DNA of 64,000 nucleotides. Origin: DAOPJM01 sp035399665 (GTDB lineage Bacteria; Bacillota; Clostridia; Christensenellales; CAG-138). Numbering within the stretch: position 1 is the stretch's first letter; each line of letters starts with the position of its first letter. The notes beneath the pieces are model-generated. The model was not told where the DNA came from. It made no database searches and was given only the letters and a program-made list of their open reading frames with translations. The stretch is from positions 1 to 64,000 of the forward strand of contig DAOPJM010000002.1 of NCBI GenBank assembly GCA_035399665.1. The letters are read 5' to 3'. The translations under genes and the position numbers were made by a program. Positions 62,721 to 64,000 of this stretch are shown here, in pieces.

Positions 62721-64000
62721 GATGAAAGCTGTCAGAGCGGATTGGAGCGCAAGAAACTGCGAAACCATAACCAAGACCGACAGGTGGATAATGCTCATAG
62801 TCACCGTCGTGTACTTCCTTTTTGCGGTGATAAATCTCGGCACGCTCAGCTTTCCGACCGAGAACTGGTCGGGCACGACGGGCGACAGCCTCACCCTCGA
62901 TTTAGGCTCAGAGGCAACCGTAAGCTCAGTATGGTTTAACGGCAGTATCGCACAAGGACAGCTGACCTTAACCTCGGACGACGGGCAGACGCTGACCTAC
63001 TCTCAGGAATACGGAGATATGTTCAAGTGGGACGAGAACTCGCTCGGCACCTGGAACACCCGCTATATCACGCTGACGGTCAACAGCGGCACGGTAGTAT
63101 TCAACGAAATTGCTTTCTTCGACGCAAGCGGAGCTTTGCTTGATATCTCCGCAAAAGATGATAACGGCATAGGGTTGGTGGATGAACAATCCACGGTACC
63201 GGAAGAGCCAAGCTACTACAACGGCATGATCTTCGACGAGATCTATCATGCAAGAACGGCTTACGAGAACCTGCACAATATGTCCATATACGAGTGGACG
63301 CATCCCCCGCTTGGTAAGCTCATCATAGCCGTCGGCGTCTCAATCTTCGGCATGAACCCGTTCGGTTGGAGAATCATGGGGACGTTGTTCGGCGCCCTCA
63401 TGCTGCCCGCGCTGTACATCTTCGCAAAGCGCATTTTCAAACGCACGGATTACGCCCTGCTTGCGATGGGTCTGTTCGCGCTCGACACTATGCACTTTAC
63501 TCAGACGCGTATCGCCACGATAGACGTGTTTGCTGTGTTCTTCATCATACTGATGTACTTCTTCATGTATGAGTACCTGAGACTGGACGCGCTTGACGAT
63601 TCAAATTACAAAAAGAGCATTCGGAGCTTGGCGTTGTCGGGCCTGTTCTTCGGACTGGGTGTGTCAACCAAGTGGATATGCTGCTATGCGGGTGTGGGTC
63701 TTGCCGTACTGCTGTTCGGCAACCTCGTATGGAGGGGCATCAGCTGCGCAAGGTCGAAAGATCAAGAGGTGCGCGGCAGACTTCAATACTTCAGGGTCAG
63801 AACCGCGACAACGCTTGCGCTGTGCCTGCTGTTCTTTGTGTTGATACCGGGTATCATATACTTCGTATCGTACACTCCATATTATAGATATCAGGCTTCG
63901 ATAAGGGACAGCTACGGCTTAAAGGACTGCCTTGATACTCTGATGGACAATCAGAGGGATATGTTCAACTATCACAGCGGACTACAGTCAACACATATGT
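62692..64000 (+). CDS. PMT-type protein O-mannosyltransferase-like glycosyltransferase (partial)
   Basis: The 3' end is beyond the window; 436 codons are seen. One membrane helix (about 32-52) is followed by a beta-rich segment of ~110 residues (about 55-165, with SLTLDLGSEATVSS and NTRYITLTVNSG). The PMT loop motif comes next, as FDEIYHARTAY (Asp182, Glu183), then EWTHPPLGK and repeated membrane helices. PMT/GT39 enzymes move sugar from a polyprenyl-phosphate to proteins or glycans. AGGAGGTGAGACG supports the start, which overlaps the upstream gene by 29 bases. Confidence 0.88.
   Translation, partial: MAKAWRKDDRMKAVRADWSARNCETITKTDRWIMLIVTVVYFLFAVINLGTLSFPTENWSGTTGDSLTLDLGSEATVSSVWFNGSIAQGQLTLTSDDGQTLTYSQEYGDMFKWDENSLGTWNTRYITLTVNSGTVVFNEIAFFDASGALLDISAKDDNGIGLVDEQSTVPEEPSYYNGMIFDEIYHARTAYENLHNMSIYEWTHPPLGKLIIAVGVSIFGMNPFGWRIMGTLFGALMLPALYIFAKRIFKRTDYALLAMGLFALDTMHFTQTRIATIDVFAVFFIILMYFFMYEYLRLDALDDSNYKKSIRSLALSGLFFGLGVSTKWICCYAGVGLAVLLFGNLVWRGISCARSKDQEVRGRLQYFRVRTATTLALCLLFFVLIPGIIYFVSYTPYYRYQASIRDSYGLKDCLDTLMDNQRDMFNYHSGLQSTHM

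Overview
The window comes from a Firmicute, most likely a class Clostridia bacterium of moderate GC content. The evidence is a T-box leader, consensus sigma-A promoters (TTGACA or TTGCAA, 17 bp, TATAAT), strong AGGAGG ribosome sites, GTG and TTG starts, and the Firmicute gene orders rimP-nusA-ylxR-ylxQ-infB-rbfA-nrnA-truB-ribF and smc-ftsY-ylxM-ffh-rpsP-khpA-rimM-trmD-rplS-rbgA-rnhB-yraN. Finer placement cannot be read from the sequence. Almost the whole window is coding. No rRNA, insertion sequence, prophage or CRISPR array was seen.

Positions 1 to 12,800 hold accessory genes. They include an AraC-type regulator, a lone TrpB-like synthase behind a T-box whose specifier reads UGG (tryptophan), a zinc-ribbon membrane protein, a YrrT-like methyltransferase, tRNA-Ser(GGA), an unrecognised 366-residue protein, a three-gene membrane/glycosyltransferase operon, and a surface-polysaccharide operon (galE, a CapD-type sugar epimerase/dehydratase, a nucleotidyltransferase-like protein). 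That operon converges on birA, and the birA-side operon has its terminator inside the facing gene.

Positions 12,000 to 29,700 hold energy and nitrogen metabolism. One minus-strand operon runs ord-ortA-ortB-oraS-oraE-(MutL/GlmL-like chaperone)-orr-birA. It encodes oxidative ornithine breakdown: L-ornithine to D-ornithine, to 2,4-diaminopentanoate, to 2-amino-4-oxopentanoate, to acetyl-CoA plus alanine. Next come a TusA-like protein and a minus-strand group of hydantoinase/dihydropyrimidinase, MobA-like nucleotidyltransferase and guanine deaminase. This group resembles purine-catabolic clusters of selenium-dependent molybdenum hydroxylases, but no hydroxylase is in the window. A DUF421/DUF4363 pair follows. 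After it lies a plus-strand biotin-dependent Na+-pumping decarboxylase operon (gamma, free biotin carrier, beta, alpha carboxyltransferase) that runs straight into pgsA.

Positions 29,700 to 60,600 are housekeeping, all on the plus strand: transcription/translation (rimP to ribF, rpsO, pnp), an M16 peptidase, a dUTPase-like protein, a division group (HlyD-like membrane protein, yggS, sepF, a DivIVA-domain protein, a YgiQ radical SAM protein), lipid genes (yceD, rpmF, plsX, acpP), then rnc-smc-ftsY, ylxM-ffh, rpsP to trmD, and rplS to yraN. fabD and fabG, often found between plsX and acpP, are absent from that position.

Positions 60,600 to 64,000 hold two overlapping GT-C-type membrane glycosyltransferase genes, the second cut off by the window edge. 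Each has an extra beta-rich domain predicted to lie outside the membrane: after a lipobox in the first, and inserted before the DE motif of the PMT (protein O-mannosyltransferase-like) fold in the second. This pair is the least ordinary feature of the window.
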